Below, in pieces: positions 1 through 8,591 of a stretch of DNA of 64,000 nt (positions are counted from its first letter, which is position 1; each line of letters opens with the position of its first letter). The stretch is from Halosolutus gelatinilyticus (GTDB lineage: Archaea; Halobacteriota; Halobacteria; Halobacteriales; Natrialbaceae): assembly GCF_023028105.1 (NCBI RefSeq), contig NZ_CP095491.1:1860001-1924000 (forward strand), given 5' to 3'. Made by a program: the position numbers and the translations under genes. The notes below the pieces were generated by a model. That model ran no database searches, had not been told where the DNA came from, and saw only the letters and a program-made list of their open reading frames with translations.

Positions 1-1
1 G

Positions 2-640
2 GCCCGCGACGACGGTGACGACGGCACTGCCGTCGACGAAACCGACGCGACGGCCGCCGAGACGGACGCGACCGAGCGCGACGCCGCCGCCGACGCGGAG
101 AGCGCGGCGATGCCGGGCGTTCCGGACCCCGAGCCGGAGGGATCCGACGTCCCTGAGGACGTCCGAAAGTACGCCCGCTTCAAGAAGATGGACGGCGCCC
201 AGTACGATCGGGTCAACGAGTTCCTCCGCGATCGAACGTACGTCACGGCCCGCGAATGGGCGATCGCCCGGCTCTGCTCGGACTTTCGGACGGAGACGGG
301 CGTCGAGATGACCAAGATCGGGGAAAACCTGCCCGAACTCGTCCCCTTCATGACCGACACGTACACACCCCAGGCGGTCAACCAGGCGCGATCTTCGTTC
401 GAGGAGAAGGTGCGCAAGGCCGGCGCGACCTTTCTGTACGGCGCGATGTGCGACTTCTTCACCGCCGAAGAGCTCGACGACGTGATGTACGAGGCGACGG
501 AGGTCGCGAAGTTCCTCCTCGAGGTCGAGGGCGTCGATCTCTCCGTCGAGGAGGAACTCGAGGCCGAAGAGCGCATCTCGTCGGTGATGCGGGAGGTCCG
601 GGCGGCGAGCGAAGAATTGCGGGAACAGGACGAGGAGTAG
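2..640 (+). CDS. DUF5806 family protein, 5' end outside the window
   Basis: Conserved haloarchaeal protein of unknown function. The reading frame is open from base 2, so the gene very probably begins to the left of the window; the first internal ATG is at 110. The visible N-terminal part (about 36 residues before that ATG) is a low-complexity Ala/Asp/Glu/Thr tail typical of haloarchaeal linkers. The body from KYARFKKMDGAQYDRVNEFL onward is an all-alpha, strongly conserved region (TREWAIARLCSDF-like, then KVRKAGATFLYGAMCDFF) ending in an acidic tail. Family assignment rests on recall of this conserved core. No catalytic motif is visible. Confidence 0.8.
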   Translation, partial: ARDDGDDGTAVDETDATAAETDATERDAAADAESAAMPGVPDPEPEGSDVPEDVRKYARFKKMDGAQYDRVNEFLRDRTYVTAREWAIARLCSDFRTETGVEMTKIGENLPELVPFMTDTYTPQAVNQARSSFEEKVRKAGATFLYGAMCDFFTAEELDDVMYEATEVAKFLLEVEGVDLSVEEELEAEERISSVMREVRAASEELREQDEE

Positions 641-721
641 CGACCCTCCGCCGGACGGGCCGCGGGACAGGGCGACGAGTGTTCGTCCGGTCGTGCGGAT
701 AATGTGGATGGATCCTGATGG

Positions 722-880
722 CTACACGTCCTCGAAAAAGGCGGGAGACACGCGACAGCCACAGGGGGCCGCGATCCCGTCCGTCGGGCCGATGACGGTG
801 ACGATCGAGATCGGCGTCGAACAGTAGGGGCAATTGACGAACGGCCACGCCTGGTTGCCCGCCTCGAGATCGTCGCTCAT
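722..880 (-). CDS. 52-aa small zinc-ribbon-like protein
   Basis: Short acidic-start protein MSDDLEAGNQAWPF followed by CPYC and later CGCR, giving a CxxC...CxC pattern that could bind zinc. The start at 880 was chosen because the N-terminus from there is acidic and plausible, while the longer upstream extension is Arg/Ser-rich junk that looks like read-through of noncoding DNA. Haloarchaea encode many such one-domain zinc proteins of unknown role. No operon partner is evident; the next gene on the same strand begins beyond 1.6 kb. Confidence 0.6.
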   Translation of the reverse strand: MSDDLEAGNQAWPFVNCPYCSTPISIVTVIGPTDGIAAPCGCRVSPAFFEDV

Positions 881-1616
881 CGTGATCGCGCCTCGTCTCG
901 CGGCCGGCGACGGCGCGGGGCTGCGGGCGGTCGCGGCGAGCGATTCGGCGGTTTCGGTCGACAGGCTTCCCCCGGCGAAACGTGTGCAACCATGGCTTCG
1001 ATCGGTAACTCGGAAGCTGCGTCGCGGCGGTGCGCCGGAGACGGTTCGCTGTCCGTCCCGAGCGGCGACCGCGTACGGCTTCCATGTGACGAATCGTGCC
1101 ACACTCACTTATGTCTATGTGTGATTACCAAAAACCATGTCTCCGATGCTACCGAGTAACGCGTGTCGACCTCGGTACCGATCGGTTTCGGAGCGGCGCT
1201 CGATCGCGTCGCGGATCGCCGATCGGCGGACGCTCGGCTCCAGGTCGCTGCGGAGGCATCCGGAGAACGCTCGTCCCGCGGTGACGCCGCGTGCGAGGCG
1301 AGAACCGCTCCGCTCGCACGATCCGTGTCCCTGTTCCCTGTCGAGACCGCACCGGGCCGTCCGACCCGGCGGGACGCCACCGGCGTTCAGACGTGTTCCG
1401 GCGCAGGCCATATATTTTCCGACCATTTTCAAGAACGAAGTATCGCAAGACGGAGCGGTGATACGGTTCCCGACTCGACGGCCCACGAGACCGCTCGAAT
1501 CGCCGCCAGACGGAGCAACGGGCCGGATCCGTCGCTCCTCGGACGAACCCGTCGTCGCGGCAGCTCGTAGACGCAGTGGTTGTGGACGCCGGACGATCGG
1601 CTGGGCGTAAACCGGA
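881..1616. other. Intergenic stretch without a convincing gene
   Basis: About 735 bases. Several open frames exist on both strands but all translate to Arg/Ser/Pro-rich sequence expected from GC-rich noncoding DNA. A weak TATA-like AT patch (CATATATTTT) lies near 1409. No tRNA, hairpin cluster or IS end was recognised. Confidence 0.5.
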
Positions 1617-2357
1617 TCAGGAGTCCCGCGGACCGCCCCGCTCGCCGGTCTCGTCGACGCGCTCGAGGACGATCGACTCGGCGTCGGGATCCGCGTCGAC
1701 GAGCGCGTCCTCGACCGCCCGTCGAAGTCGGTCGGGGTCGGTCGATTCGCCGCCGTCCCGAACGCTTCCGACGGACGACGGATCGAACGGGACTCCGAGC
1801 GCGTCGTAGACGGCGTCGAGGACGGCCGCGAGTTCGTCGCGGTTGGCGACGAGCACGATGCCGGCGACGAGCGCGGCGTCGCGCCGAACGCGCTGGGCGA
1901 TCCCGACGACTTTCCGCCGGGTTCCGGCGGCGCCGATCGTCGACAGCGAGTGCGTGCCGGGACAGAAGGAGTCGGCCGGTTCGCCCCGCTCGACGTCGAG
2001 TCCGGACTCACTGAGAACCGTCTCCAGCGCGGCCGTAAGCGCCTCGTACCGCTCCGACGTCCCCTGGCGGAAGTCCGCGATCGGTTCGGCTCGCGCGAAC
2101 GCGATCGTCGTCTCCCCGTCGTAGGCGACCGCTCGCCCGCCGACGTCGCGCTCGACCGGCGGGAATCCGTGCGTCCGCGCGGCCTCGCCGGCTCGCTCGT
2201 AGCCATCGCGACGGGTGTCTCGGCGGCCGAAGGCGACCTGCCGGTGCGGGCGCCAGACGCGAACCGCGCGCTCGCCGCCGGTCGCGACCGAGAGGAGCCG
2301 TCGGCTCAGATCGCGATCGGCGTCGATCGTCGGCGCCCGCCCGCGGAACACGCGCAT
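1617..2357 (-). CDS. Lipoate--protein ligase family protein
   Basis: 246 aa, matching the biotin/lipoate A/B protein ligase fold (LplA-like). Visible motifs: RDVGGRAVAY around residues 90-100 corresponds to the RRxGGG substrate loop; RKVVGIAQR near residue 147 carries the conserved lysine of the ligase active site, followed by the AALVAGIVLV strand. Proteins of this family attach lipoyl or octanoyl groups to E2/GcvH domains, using ATP in the ligase version. It lacks a C-terminal accessory domain, as do other short archaeal members, so a partner subunit elsewhere may be needed. ATG start at 2357. Function as ligase versus transferase is not resolved. Confidence 0.8.
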   Translation of the reverse strand: MRVFRGRAPTIDADRDLSRRLLSVATGGERAVRVWRPHRQVAFGRRDTRRDGYERAGEAARTHGFPPVERDVGGRAVAYDGETTIAFARAEPIADFRQGTSERYEALTAALETVLSESGLDVERGEPADSFCPGTHSLSTIGAAGTRRKVVGIAQRVRRDAALVAGIVLVANRDELAAVLDAVYDALGVPFDPSSVGSVRDGGESTDPDRLRRAVEDALVDADPDAESIVLERVDETGERGGPRDS

Positions 2358-2422
2358 GGGGGCCGTTCGTCCCGGTGCACCTAAACGCTCCCGGCGCCCA
2401 CGTGCGACCCACCGGTGTCTCG

Positions 2423-3346
2423 ATGGTCGTCACGTTACCCCCGTCGCTGCTGAGCCAGTACGAACGATTCTCGCTGTACAACTCGCCGTACCGCGCCCAC
2501 GACGAGGGTCGTGCGATCGACCTGTACCCCGGCACCCTTCGCGACGGCAGAACCAGCGCCGCGCCGAGTCCGGTCTCCGGAACGGTGATCGAGACCCGGA
2601 CCGTGAGGGCGCCGCCGAAACCCTACGCGCCCGAGCACGACCACCTGATCCTGCTCGAGTGCGACGGGCCGGGCGACGTAGCGGGGATGACGGCCCGCGT
2701 GCTGCACGTCGAGCCGTCGGTTGACGCGGGCGATCGCGTCGATCGCGGCGATTCTCTCGGCGCCCTCGTCCGCGCCGGCTTCTTCGCGCCGTGGGTCGAC
2801 AACCACCTTCACGTCGGCTTCCGGGCGCCCGATCGGGACCCCTACCGGGCGTCGGGATCGCTCCCGATCGATCTCGGAATCGACGTTCGCCCGCTCGCGT
2901 GGAACGGGACCGGAACCGTCGTCGAGACCGGCGACACCTACGCCGTCCTCGACGCGCCCGCCCACCCGGACCCCGACGAGACGTTCGTCGGCGTTCGCGC
3001 GGACGTCGGTGCACCGAGCGGCGAGGAACGACGCTTCGACGCAGGCGGGGTTCTCGACGGCGGCCTCCCCCACTACGACGGCGGCGGCCTGCTCGGCCGC
3101 GGGCGTTCTGTCGCGGACGGCGATTCGGTCTCGCTGAACGGCGATCGTCTCGGCGTCGTCGACGGTCGGGCGATCGCCTGGGACGACGTGACCGTCACTG
3201 CGAACGGCGAGCCGATCACCGGACTGTCGCTGTTCTGCGCTCGCGATGCCGACTTCGGCGCCAAGCTGATCTGTCCGGATCGATCGTTCGCGGTGGGCGA
3301 TCGAGTCGACGTGGCGGTTCGCGGCGGGCCATCGTGCGGGCGATGA
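2423..3346 (+). CDS. Haloarchaeal protein with M23 (LytM)-like domain
   Basis: 307 aa from the ATG at 2423 (an ATG at 2375 is also open but adds a weak prefix). The N-terminal half resembles the M23 peptidase/duplicated hybrid-motif fold: HDEGRAIDLYPG gives an H...D metal-ligand pair, an SPVSGTV strand follows, then GDRVDRGDSLG and DNHLHVGF, where HLH matches the second M23 HxH motif. The C-terminal half (about 175-307) is unrelated and Gly/Asp-rich. No signal peptide or lipobox is seen, so the protein may be cytoplasmic, which is odd for an M23 fold because haloarchaea lack murein. Catalysis is an inference from motif spacing only. Confidence 0.6.
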   Translation: MVVTLPPSLLSQYERFSLYNSPYRAHDEGRAIDLYPGTLRDGRTSAAPSPVSGTVIETRTVRAPPKPYAPEHDHLILLECDGPGDVAGMTARVLHVEPSVDAGDRVDRGDSLGALVRAGFFAPWVDNHLHVGFRAPDRDPYRASGSLPIDLGIDVRPLAWNGTGTVVETGDTYAVLDAPAHPDPDETFVGVRADVGAPSGEERRFDAGGVLDGGLPHYDGGGLLGRGRSVADGDSVSLNGDRLGVVDGRAIAWDDVTVTANGEPITGLSLFCARDADFGAKLICPDRSFAVGDRVDVAVRGGPSCGR

Positions 3347-3438
3347 CGGTCGTCGTGGCTATCGTTCACGGCCCGCCGACTGTTTCGTTCTCGGTCATAC
3401 GGTACTAACACCGTGAACCGCATAGACGGTGTCGAGGA

Positions 3439-4101
3439 ATGGTTGTCATCCTCCGCTTCCGTACGCCGGTCGTTCACTCCGAATTCGGCATGGCGCTTCA
3501 CATCGAGGACGAGAGTACCGTGGAACTCGAAACGCTCGTTCCGAGCGGCGAACGGCCGATCCCGTTCTTCTGGATCTACGCCGAGACGCCCGATCGGGTC
3601 GTCGAGTCGCTCCGCGATCACGGCGCCGTCGAAACCGTCGAAATCGTCGATCGGCTCGACGACGCGACGCTGGTCGCGATCGAGTGGCAGCCCGATTCGG
3701 ACACCGTCTTCCACGATATCGAGGCTTACGGCGGACAGATTCTCCGGGCCGTCTGTCGAGACCAACACTGGGAGTTCGTCGTCCGGTTCGCCGAACACGA
3801 GTACCTCTCCGGATTCAGACGCCGGTGCGATCGCGACGACGTCAACATCCACGTCGAGCGGATATTTCACGGCGCCGAACCGGGGGACGACCCGTGGTTC
3901 GGGCTGACCGACGCGCAACGCGAGGCGCTGTCGCTCGCGGTCGACCGGGGATACTACGACATTCCGCGGCAGTGTTCCACGGCCGACCTGGCCGACGAAC
4001 TCGATATTTCGAGTCAAGCGATGACCGAGCGCCTCAGGCGCGCGGTCGCAAACCTCGCCCGACACACGGTCCTCACCTCGGAACCAACGACCCAGCGGTG
4101 A
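3439..4101 (+). CDS. Bacterio-opsin activator-type HTH regulator
   Basis: 220 aa. The first ~150 residues form a sensor-like alpha/beta domain seen in haloarchaeal Bat/HTH_10 proteins. The C-terminus from about 160 (LTDAQREALSLAVDRGYYDIP, then ADLADELDISSQAMTERLRR) is the classic HTH_10 domain with its LT..Q...L..A...GYY signature. Acts as a DNA-binding transcription regulator in the cytoplasm; targets unknown. It sits alone between an M23-like gene and a small ORF. ATG at 3439; a second ATG at 3490 is possible. Confidence 0.85.
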   Translation: MVVILRFRTPVVHSEFGMALHIEDESTVELETLVPSGERPIPFFWIYAETPDRVVESLRDHGAVETVEIVDRLDDATLVAIEWQPDSDTVFHDIEAYGGQILRAVCRDQHWEFVVRFAEHEYLSGFRRRCDRDDVNIHVERIFHGAEPGDDPWFGLTDAQREALSLAVDRGYYDIPRQCSTADLADELDISSQAMTERLRRAVANLARHTVLTSEPTTQR

Positions 4102-4232
4102 CCGATCGTCCGTGGAGCGAGGTCGTACCCACTCACCGCAGGATCGACGAATCGTGGCGTGTTCGAGGACCTTGGTACACCAAGCGTCGAGGTCATCTCG
4201 ATCGCCGGTGTATAGTACCGAGTGGAAGATCG

Positions 4233-4415
4233 ATGACCATTTCGAACGCCGACGATACGCCGCGCGAGAGCGAACGGATGTCCGGACCGGAGGCCATCCC
4301 CGGTGACGAACTTTACATGATCACGGGCCGCGTATTCATCCTGTGTAGCGTCACGCATCCGTCGACGCGGTGGATCTCGGCAGCCGCGGTCGCCGAACTG
4401 GACGACTGGCAGTAG
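4233..4415 (+). CDS. 60-aa small protein, DUF7511-like
   Basis: Starts MTISNADDTPRESERMS and ends with TRWISAAAVAELDDWQ. The N-terminus with TPRE/ESE acidic residues and the TxWISA...V.L....  end resemble the haloarchaeal DUF7511 family, although the middle TLYP-type segment is replaced by CSVTHPS. It could be a diverged or slightly frameshifted member. Function unknown; no membrane segment. Confidence 0.45.
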   Translation: MTISNADDTPRESERMSGPEAIPGDELYMITGRVFILCSVTHPSTRWISAAAVAELDDWQ

Positions 4416-4608
4416 CAGTCTCTCCTCGATCGGCCGCGTTTTCGATTCGAACTGGCTGTAGACACGAGTGCGACGGTGGTCGCCGACGATCGGTGCCACC
4501 GTCGCGCCCGAAGCGTCGGCCCGTCTGCGACCCGACTCGAATGAACCGTCGACAACGGGAAACCCGCGAAGCGCAGGGGTCAAAAGGGCCGCGAGCGGAC
4601 GAGGGGGC

Positions 4609-5094
4609 ATGGGCCCGGAACCACCGGATTCGATCGAGGATTACGACGACCTGGAGGCGCTGCTGCAGGGATACATCGAGGAGTACCAGGAGTTCCTCTC
4701 GTGGATCGGGACGACCGTCGACGACATCGGCCCTGGCACGATGACGCTCTCGATTCCCTATGACGACAAACTGACCAACGTCCGCCCCTACGCCGACGAG
4801 GACGCCCGGCCGGACATCCACGGCGGTATCGCGGCGACGCTCATCGACACCGCGGGCGGGTTCGTCCTCCGGACCGACCTCGAGAACCCGATCGCCGCGA
4901 ACATCGCGACGATCAACCTGAACGTCAACTACCTCCGACCCGCGACGGGCGATCTCACGGCGACGGCGGACGTGATCCGGGTCGGCAGCACCGTCGGCGT
5001 CAGCGAGGTGACGGTCGAGAGCACCACGCCGGACGGGGAGACGCGCGAGGTCGCGACCGGCCAGGGGGCATACCGGATCTTCCGGGAGGAGTGA
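4609..5094 (+). CDS. PaaI-type hotdog-fold thioesterase
   Basis: 161 aa from the ATG at 4609, chosen because the upstream in-frame extension is low-complexity. Contains the hotdog core: DIHGGIAATLIDTAGGFVL (the HGG..A.L.D.A motif of PaaI acyl-CoA thioesterases, with the conserved Asp), then NIATINLNVNYLRPATG and the closing GDL.A.A.V...G strand. Predicted to hydrolyse acyl- or phenylacetyl-CoA esters in the cytoplasm; the exact substrate is not readable. Ends with AYRIFREE, normal for the family length. Confidence 0.85.
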   Translation: MGPEPPDSIEDYDDLEALLQGYIEEYQEFLSWIGTTVDDIGPGTMTLSIPYDDKLTNVRPYADEDARPDIHGGIAATLIDTAGGFVLRTDLENPIAANIATINLNVNYLRPATGDLTATADVIRVGSTVGVSEVTVESTTPDGETREVATGQGAYRIFREE

Positions 5095-5167
5095 TCGAGA
5101 CGGGGATCCGCGATCGATCGCCACCGGAACCGTCGACGGAGATGGCTGCGCTCCGAGGAGCGGCGAG

Positions 5168-5311
5168 TTACGCTCGCCCCTCCGCTCGGACCCGTTCGGT
5201 CGATCGCGCGTCCCGCCAGAGCCAGTGATACAGGTAGCAACCGAGGACGGCCACGAGGCCGAAGTAGCAGTAGATGGCCGCTTCGACGTAGGCGGGGACC
5301 GAATCGAGCAT
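5168..5311 (-). CDS. 47-aa single-span membrane protein
   Basis: Read directly from the sequence: MLDSVPAYVEAAIYCYFGLV, then a hydrophobic span ending YLYHWLWRDARS and a charged Arg/Glu tail. One transmembrane helix at about residues 10-32 with positive residues after it. Lies just downstream of the potassium-channel gene on the same strand, about 100 bases from its stop, so it could be co-transcribed. Small size and membrane topology are the only evidence; function unknown. Confidence 0.55.
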   Translation of the reverse strand: MLDSVPAYVEAAIYCYFGLVAVLGCYLYHWLWRDARSTERVRAEGRA

Positions 5312-5410
5312 CGGGAGACCGATCGATCCTCCGCCCGATAGGACTAGGGCTGAACGGATACACGCTCTTTACGTCGGCGAGCGAGACGACCGTCCGCGAA
5401 CGGGCCCGAC

Positions 5411-7036
5411 TCAGGCGAACGTCGTCAGGAACCGATCGATGTTCGGGTCGGTGCCGGCGACCACGAGTTCGTCCCCCGGCTCGACGACGAAATCGCCGTG
5501 GAGGTCCGTGACCGCCTCGTCGACCCGTTCGACGACGACCACGGTACACCCGGTCCGGTTCCGGATGCGCAGGTCCGCGAGCGATCGCGGCTCGTCGATC
5601 GCGATCGGCGTTCGGACGAGTTTGATCTGCGTGCTCGGCGAGATGATCCGCTCGTCGAGGACGATCGACGCGAGCATACGGCCGCTGACCGTCGCGAGCG
5701 AGAGGGCGTAGTCCGCCCCGGCGCTGTACAGCTTGGAGACGCTCTCGACGTTGTCCGCCCGGGCGATGAGTTCGACGGCGGGATTCAGTTCGCGAACGAC
5801 GAACGCGGCGAAGATGGTCGCCGCGTCGTCCGGGAGCGCGAGGACGACAGTCGCCGCCTCGTCGGCGCCCGCGGCCTCCAGGACGTCCCGATCGGTCGCC
5901 TCGCCGACGACGTCGACGTCCGGCCCGCTCGCGAGATCGACCGTCGCGTACGAGAGCCCGGCGGCGTCGAGTTCGGCGGCGATCGTCCGCCCGACGACGC
6001 CCATCCCGACGACCACGACGTGTCCTTGGTGCGGTCGCCGCTCCGTGAGGGTCATCTCTTTCAGCCGATCGAGTTCGGGCTCGGTGCCGGCCGCGAGGAT
6101 GATACTTCGGGCGTCGAACCGCGCGTCGGCCGGCGGCGGACTCTCGAACGTCCCGCGGTACCACGCGCCGATGACGGCCGCGCCCGTCTGCTCGCGGATG
6201 CCGCTGTCGACGATCGTCCGACCGATCAGCTCGCTCCCGCTCTGAAGCGGGAATTCGGCGACTTCGAACTCCTCGTCGATCGAGATGGCCTCGACCGCCT
6301 CCGGGGAGAACGCGCCGATAGCCTTGTCCGCGAGGTTCTCGCCGAGCGCTTCCCGCGGCGCGAAGACGTGATCCGCGCCGGCGTACCGGTGGTAGTCGGC
6401 GCGCTCGGGCTCCTCGACGATGCTGATCGCCCGAGCGTCGGGATCGACCTCCCAGCCGGCGAGCAGGACGCTCGGATTCGTCTCGTCGTCGATGTCGACG
6501 ATCAACGTCCTCGCGTGCTCGAGGCGGGCGCGTTCGAGCGTCTCGTCCTGCTCGGGGTTCCCGTAGATCACCGAGTAGCCGTCGGTGTACAGGTCCGTCG
6601 CGACGTCCCGATCGGCGTGGACGATCACGTAGTCGACGTCGCGGCGGAGGAGTTCCTCGATCAGGACCTCCTCCCGGGGGCCGTAGTTGCAGATGACGAT
6701 GTGATCCTCGAGACCGCTGACGGCCGTCGGCGCGGTCGTCCGGAAGGCGTCCTCGAACAGGGGCACGACGAGCACCGGCAGCGCCGCGAAGATGAGCACG
6801 AGACTTGAAAGCTGGACGATCGAGAGGAAGTAGTTCATCTGCGGGCTGGTGTGCGGGGCGTCACCGCCGTAGCCGACGGTCGTCACCGTCTGCACGATCC
6901 CCTGAACCGATCGGTGGATCGGCTGCGGATTCCCCTCCCAGACGGCCATCCCGTAGTTGTAGATGGCGATGTAGGCGGCCAGGACGGCGACGACGAGACC
7001 GACGTAGCCGACGACGAGCCGTCGCTGACGATCCAT
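5411..7036 (-). CDS. Potassium channel with two RCK (TrkA-N/TrkA-C) modules
   Basis: 541 aa. N-terminal TM helix at about 8-26, pore loop with selectivity filter TVTTVGYGGD near 50-60 (TVGYGG instead of the commoner TVGYGD), second TM helix at about 66-90. A first RCK domain follows (HIVICNYGPREEVLIEELL, near 110) with a TrkA-C part, then a second Rossmann domain (HVVVVGMGVVGRTIAAEL, near 340, GxGxxG dinucleotide site) and a second TrkA-C (SLADLRIRNRTG...). The layout is a 2-TM ligand-gated K+ channel with both RCK units on one chain, as in several haloarchaeal Pch proteins. Role: K+ uptake or release for salt-in osmoadaptation. Ligand unknown. Confidence 0.9.
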   Translation of the reverse strand: MDRQRRLVVGYVGLVVAVLAAYIAIYNYGMAVWEGNPQPIHRSVQGIVQTVTTVGYGGDAPHTSPQMNYFLSIVQLSSLVLIFAALPVLVVPLFEDAFRTTAPTAVSGLEDHIVICNYGPREEVLIEELLRRDVDYVIVHADRDVATDLYTDGYSVIYGNPEQDETLERARLEHARTLIVDIDDETNPSVLLAGWEVDPDARAISIVEEPERADYHRYAGADHVFAPREALGENLADKAIGAFSPEAVEAISIDEEFEVAEFPLQSGSELIGRTIVDSGIREQTGAAVIGAWYRGTFESPPPADARFDARSIILAAGTEPELDRLKEMTLTERRPHQGHVVVVGMGVVGRTIAAELDAAGLSYATVDLASGPDVDVVGEATDRDVLEAAGADEAATVVLALPDDAATIFAAFVVRELNPAVELIARADNVESVSKLYSAGADYALSLATVSGRMLASIVLDERIISPSTQIKLVRTPIAIDEPRSLADLRIRNRTGCTVVVVERVDEAVTDLHGDFVVEPGDELVVAGTDPNIDRFLTTFA

Positions 7037-7169
7037 GACTCGCCGTCTAACCCGGAGGAGTATTAGCCTGTGGTTCGGTGCCTCGTCTTTCCGAGAGTGG
7101 GCCGATCGGCGACGTTCGAGTCGCGCGAGTCCGATCGGTTCCGTCGGCGCCGAACTCCGTCGGAACCGG

Positions 7170-7331
7170 TCAGTCCCGGCCGATCATCCAGTACCGGAGG
7201 CCGAGGTAGACGACGACGAGGCCGAACGTCACCGCGAACAGCGGCGAGCCGTCCATCGCCGCGTACACCAGCGCGATCACGTTCAGGCCGATCCCCAGCG
7301 CGTAGATCGATCGGAGCCGCCGCGCGTTCAT
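7170..7331 (-). CDS. 53-aa small two-helix membrane protein
   Basis: Starts MNARRLRSIYALGIGLNVIA and ends RYWMIGRD. Two hydrophobic segments (about 9-26 and 32-47) separated by AAMDGSP, with arginines on both outer ends. It lies upstream of the potassium channel on the same strand, about 130 bases away. No family recognised; supported by amphipathic layout and clean start/stop. Confidence 0.5.
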   Translation of the reverse strand: MNARRLRSIYALGIGLNVIALVYAAMDGSPLFAVTFGLVVVYLGLRYWMIGRD

Positions 7332-7529
7332 CGCTCGTCCCCTGTCCGGATGCGCGTGCCGAACACCGTCGCCGTTCGATCGATTCGCCCCGCTTCCTGT
7401 CGGTCTCGACCGATCCGAACTCCTGTCATCGGTGGGCGTTAGAACGCGAGGGTGAAAACAGTCTCAGTTCCGCGCCGACGCGATCGTCGAGGGAGGCCGA
7501 TCGACGGCCGTCGCGCCCCTCGCCGGGAC

Positions 7530-8105
7530 TCAGTCGACGAAGTCGAGATCGTCGAGCGAGACGATCTCGCCGAACAGCCAGTCGGCGTGATCGAGTGCGT
7601 ACTCGTGGTGCTCGTCCTCGATCGCGCCGATGCAGTCCTCGACCAGGATCGGCCGGAAATCGCGCAGGCCGGCGCTGCCGGCGGTGTGGAGGACGCAGAC
7701 GTTCGCGAGGGTTCCGGCGAAGACCAGGTCCGTGACGCCGCGGGCGCGGAGCCACCCTTCCAACTCCGTCTTCTGGAACGCGTCGTAGGTGTGCTTCTCG
7801 ACGACGTGGTCGGCCTCCTCGACCGGTAGGTCCTCGACGACCTCGGCCTCCCAGGACCCTTCGAGGACGTGCTCGCCCCAGCGCTCGAACTCGTCGTAGT
7901 AATGGTTGTCGTCGAACTGGTCGGGCGGGTGGACGTCCCGCGTGAAGACGATTCGCGCCCCCGCCTCGCGAGCTCGCGAGGCGAGGTCGGCGATCGGTTC
8001 GATGACCTCCTCGCTGCCCGGCGCGTACAGCGACCCGTCCGGGTGACAGAACCCGTTTTGCATGTCGACGACGACGATCGCGGTGGTGTCGGGTTCGAGG
8101 CGCAT
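7530..8105 (-). CDS. Isochorismatase-family cysteine hydrolase
   Basis: 191 aa from the ATG at 8105; an upstream in-frame start adds only 9 weak residues. Catalytic triad of the nicotinamidase/isochorismatase family is visible: Asp in VVVDMQNGF, Lys in VVEKHTYDAF, Cys in GTLANVCVLHTA. FTRDVHPPDQF carries the Asp/His positions used for metal binding in nicotinamidases. Likely hydrolyses an amide such as nicotinamide; the presence of nicotinate phosphoribosyltransferase at 12.3 kb makes a nicotinamidase role attractive but unproven. Confidence 0.85.
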   Translation of the reverse strand: MRLEPDTTAIVVVDMQNGFCHPDGSLYAPGSEEVIEPIADLASRAREAGARIVFTRDVHPPDQFDDNHYYDEFERWGEHVLEGSWEAEVVEDLPVEEADHVVEKHTYDAFQKTELEGWLRARGVTDLVFAGTLANVCVLHTAGSAGLRDFRPILVEDCIGAIEDEHHEYALDHADWLFGEIVSLDDLDFVD

Positions 8106-8224
8106 GTGTGAACGTAGGAACAGCATCGTCAAACCTTCTGCGATCGATTCGATAGATATCTACACAGTGTGCGGTTTCGTTTTCTGGACCGGTGCGATCG
8201 AGAACACCGCGAAAGCCCCTGGCG

Positions 8225-8465
8225 TTGAGCGGAAGCGAAGCTTCCGCGATGTTCGGGAGAGCAGCTCTCCCGTTGGTCTCCGGTCGAGGGGCTTGCTGCG
8301 CGCTTCCCTCACTGCGTTCGGTCAGTGCTTACTCAGCGAGACGCTTCGCGTCTCGCAGAGCCCTCGCTCCGCTCGCAAGGACTGCGCCCGTCTTCCCGGA
8401 TGCCGGCAGCCCCTTTCAGTCCCACCCGCAGTGGCAGCCCGATCAGCCGTCACGGGTGGGGTTTT
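8225..8465. repeat. Cluster of short perfect stem-loops
   Basis: Noncoding patch upstream of the first Hvo_1808-like gene. Perfect hairpins with 3-nt loops: GCGGAAGC-GAA-GCTTCCGC (8229-8247), GGGAGAG-CAG-CTCTCCC (8255-8271), GCGAGACGC-TTC-GCGTCTCGC (8336-8356); CACTG...CAGTG lies at 8310-8327. The block is framed by AAGCCCCT near 8213 and AGCCCCTTT near 8410, and CCCACCC/GGGTGGG pair around 8425-8460. The same loop style (arms around TTC) reappears inside cca at 19341-19361. Looks like a dispersed haloarchaeal repeat rather than a gene. Confidence 0.55.
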
Positions 8466-8591
8466 CGTGGCGTTTCAAGCGACGACTTGGCGGTTACCGG
8501 GAATTATCGCACACTGGTACTCGAACACGCCGCCCCGATCGGATCACCGGGCTTTTTGCAGTCGCCTCCGTACCGATCGCTATCCCCGTCC

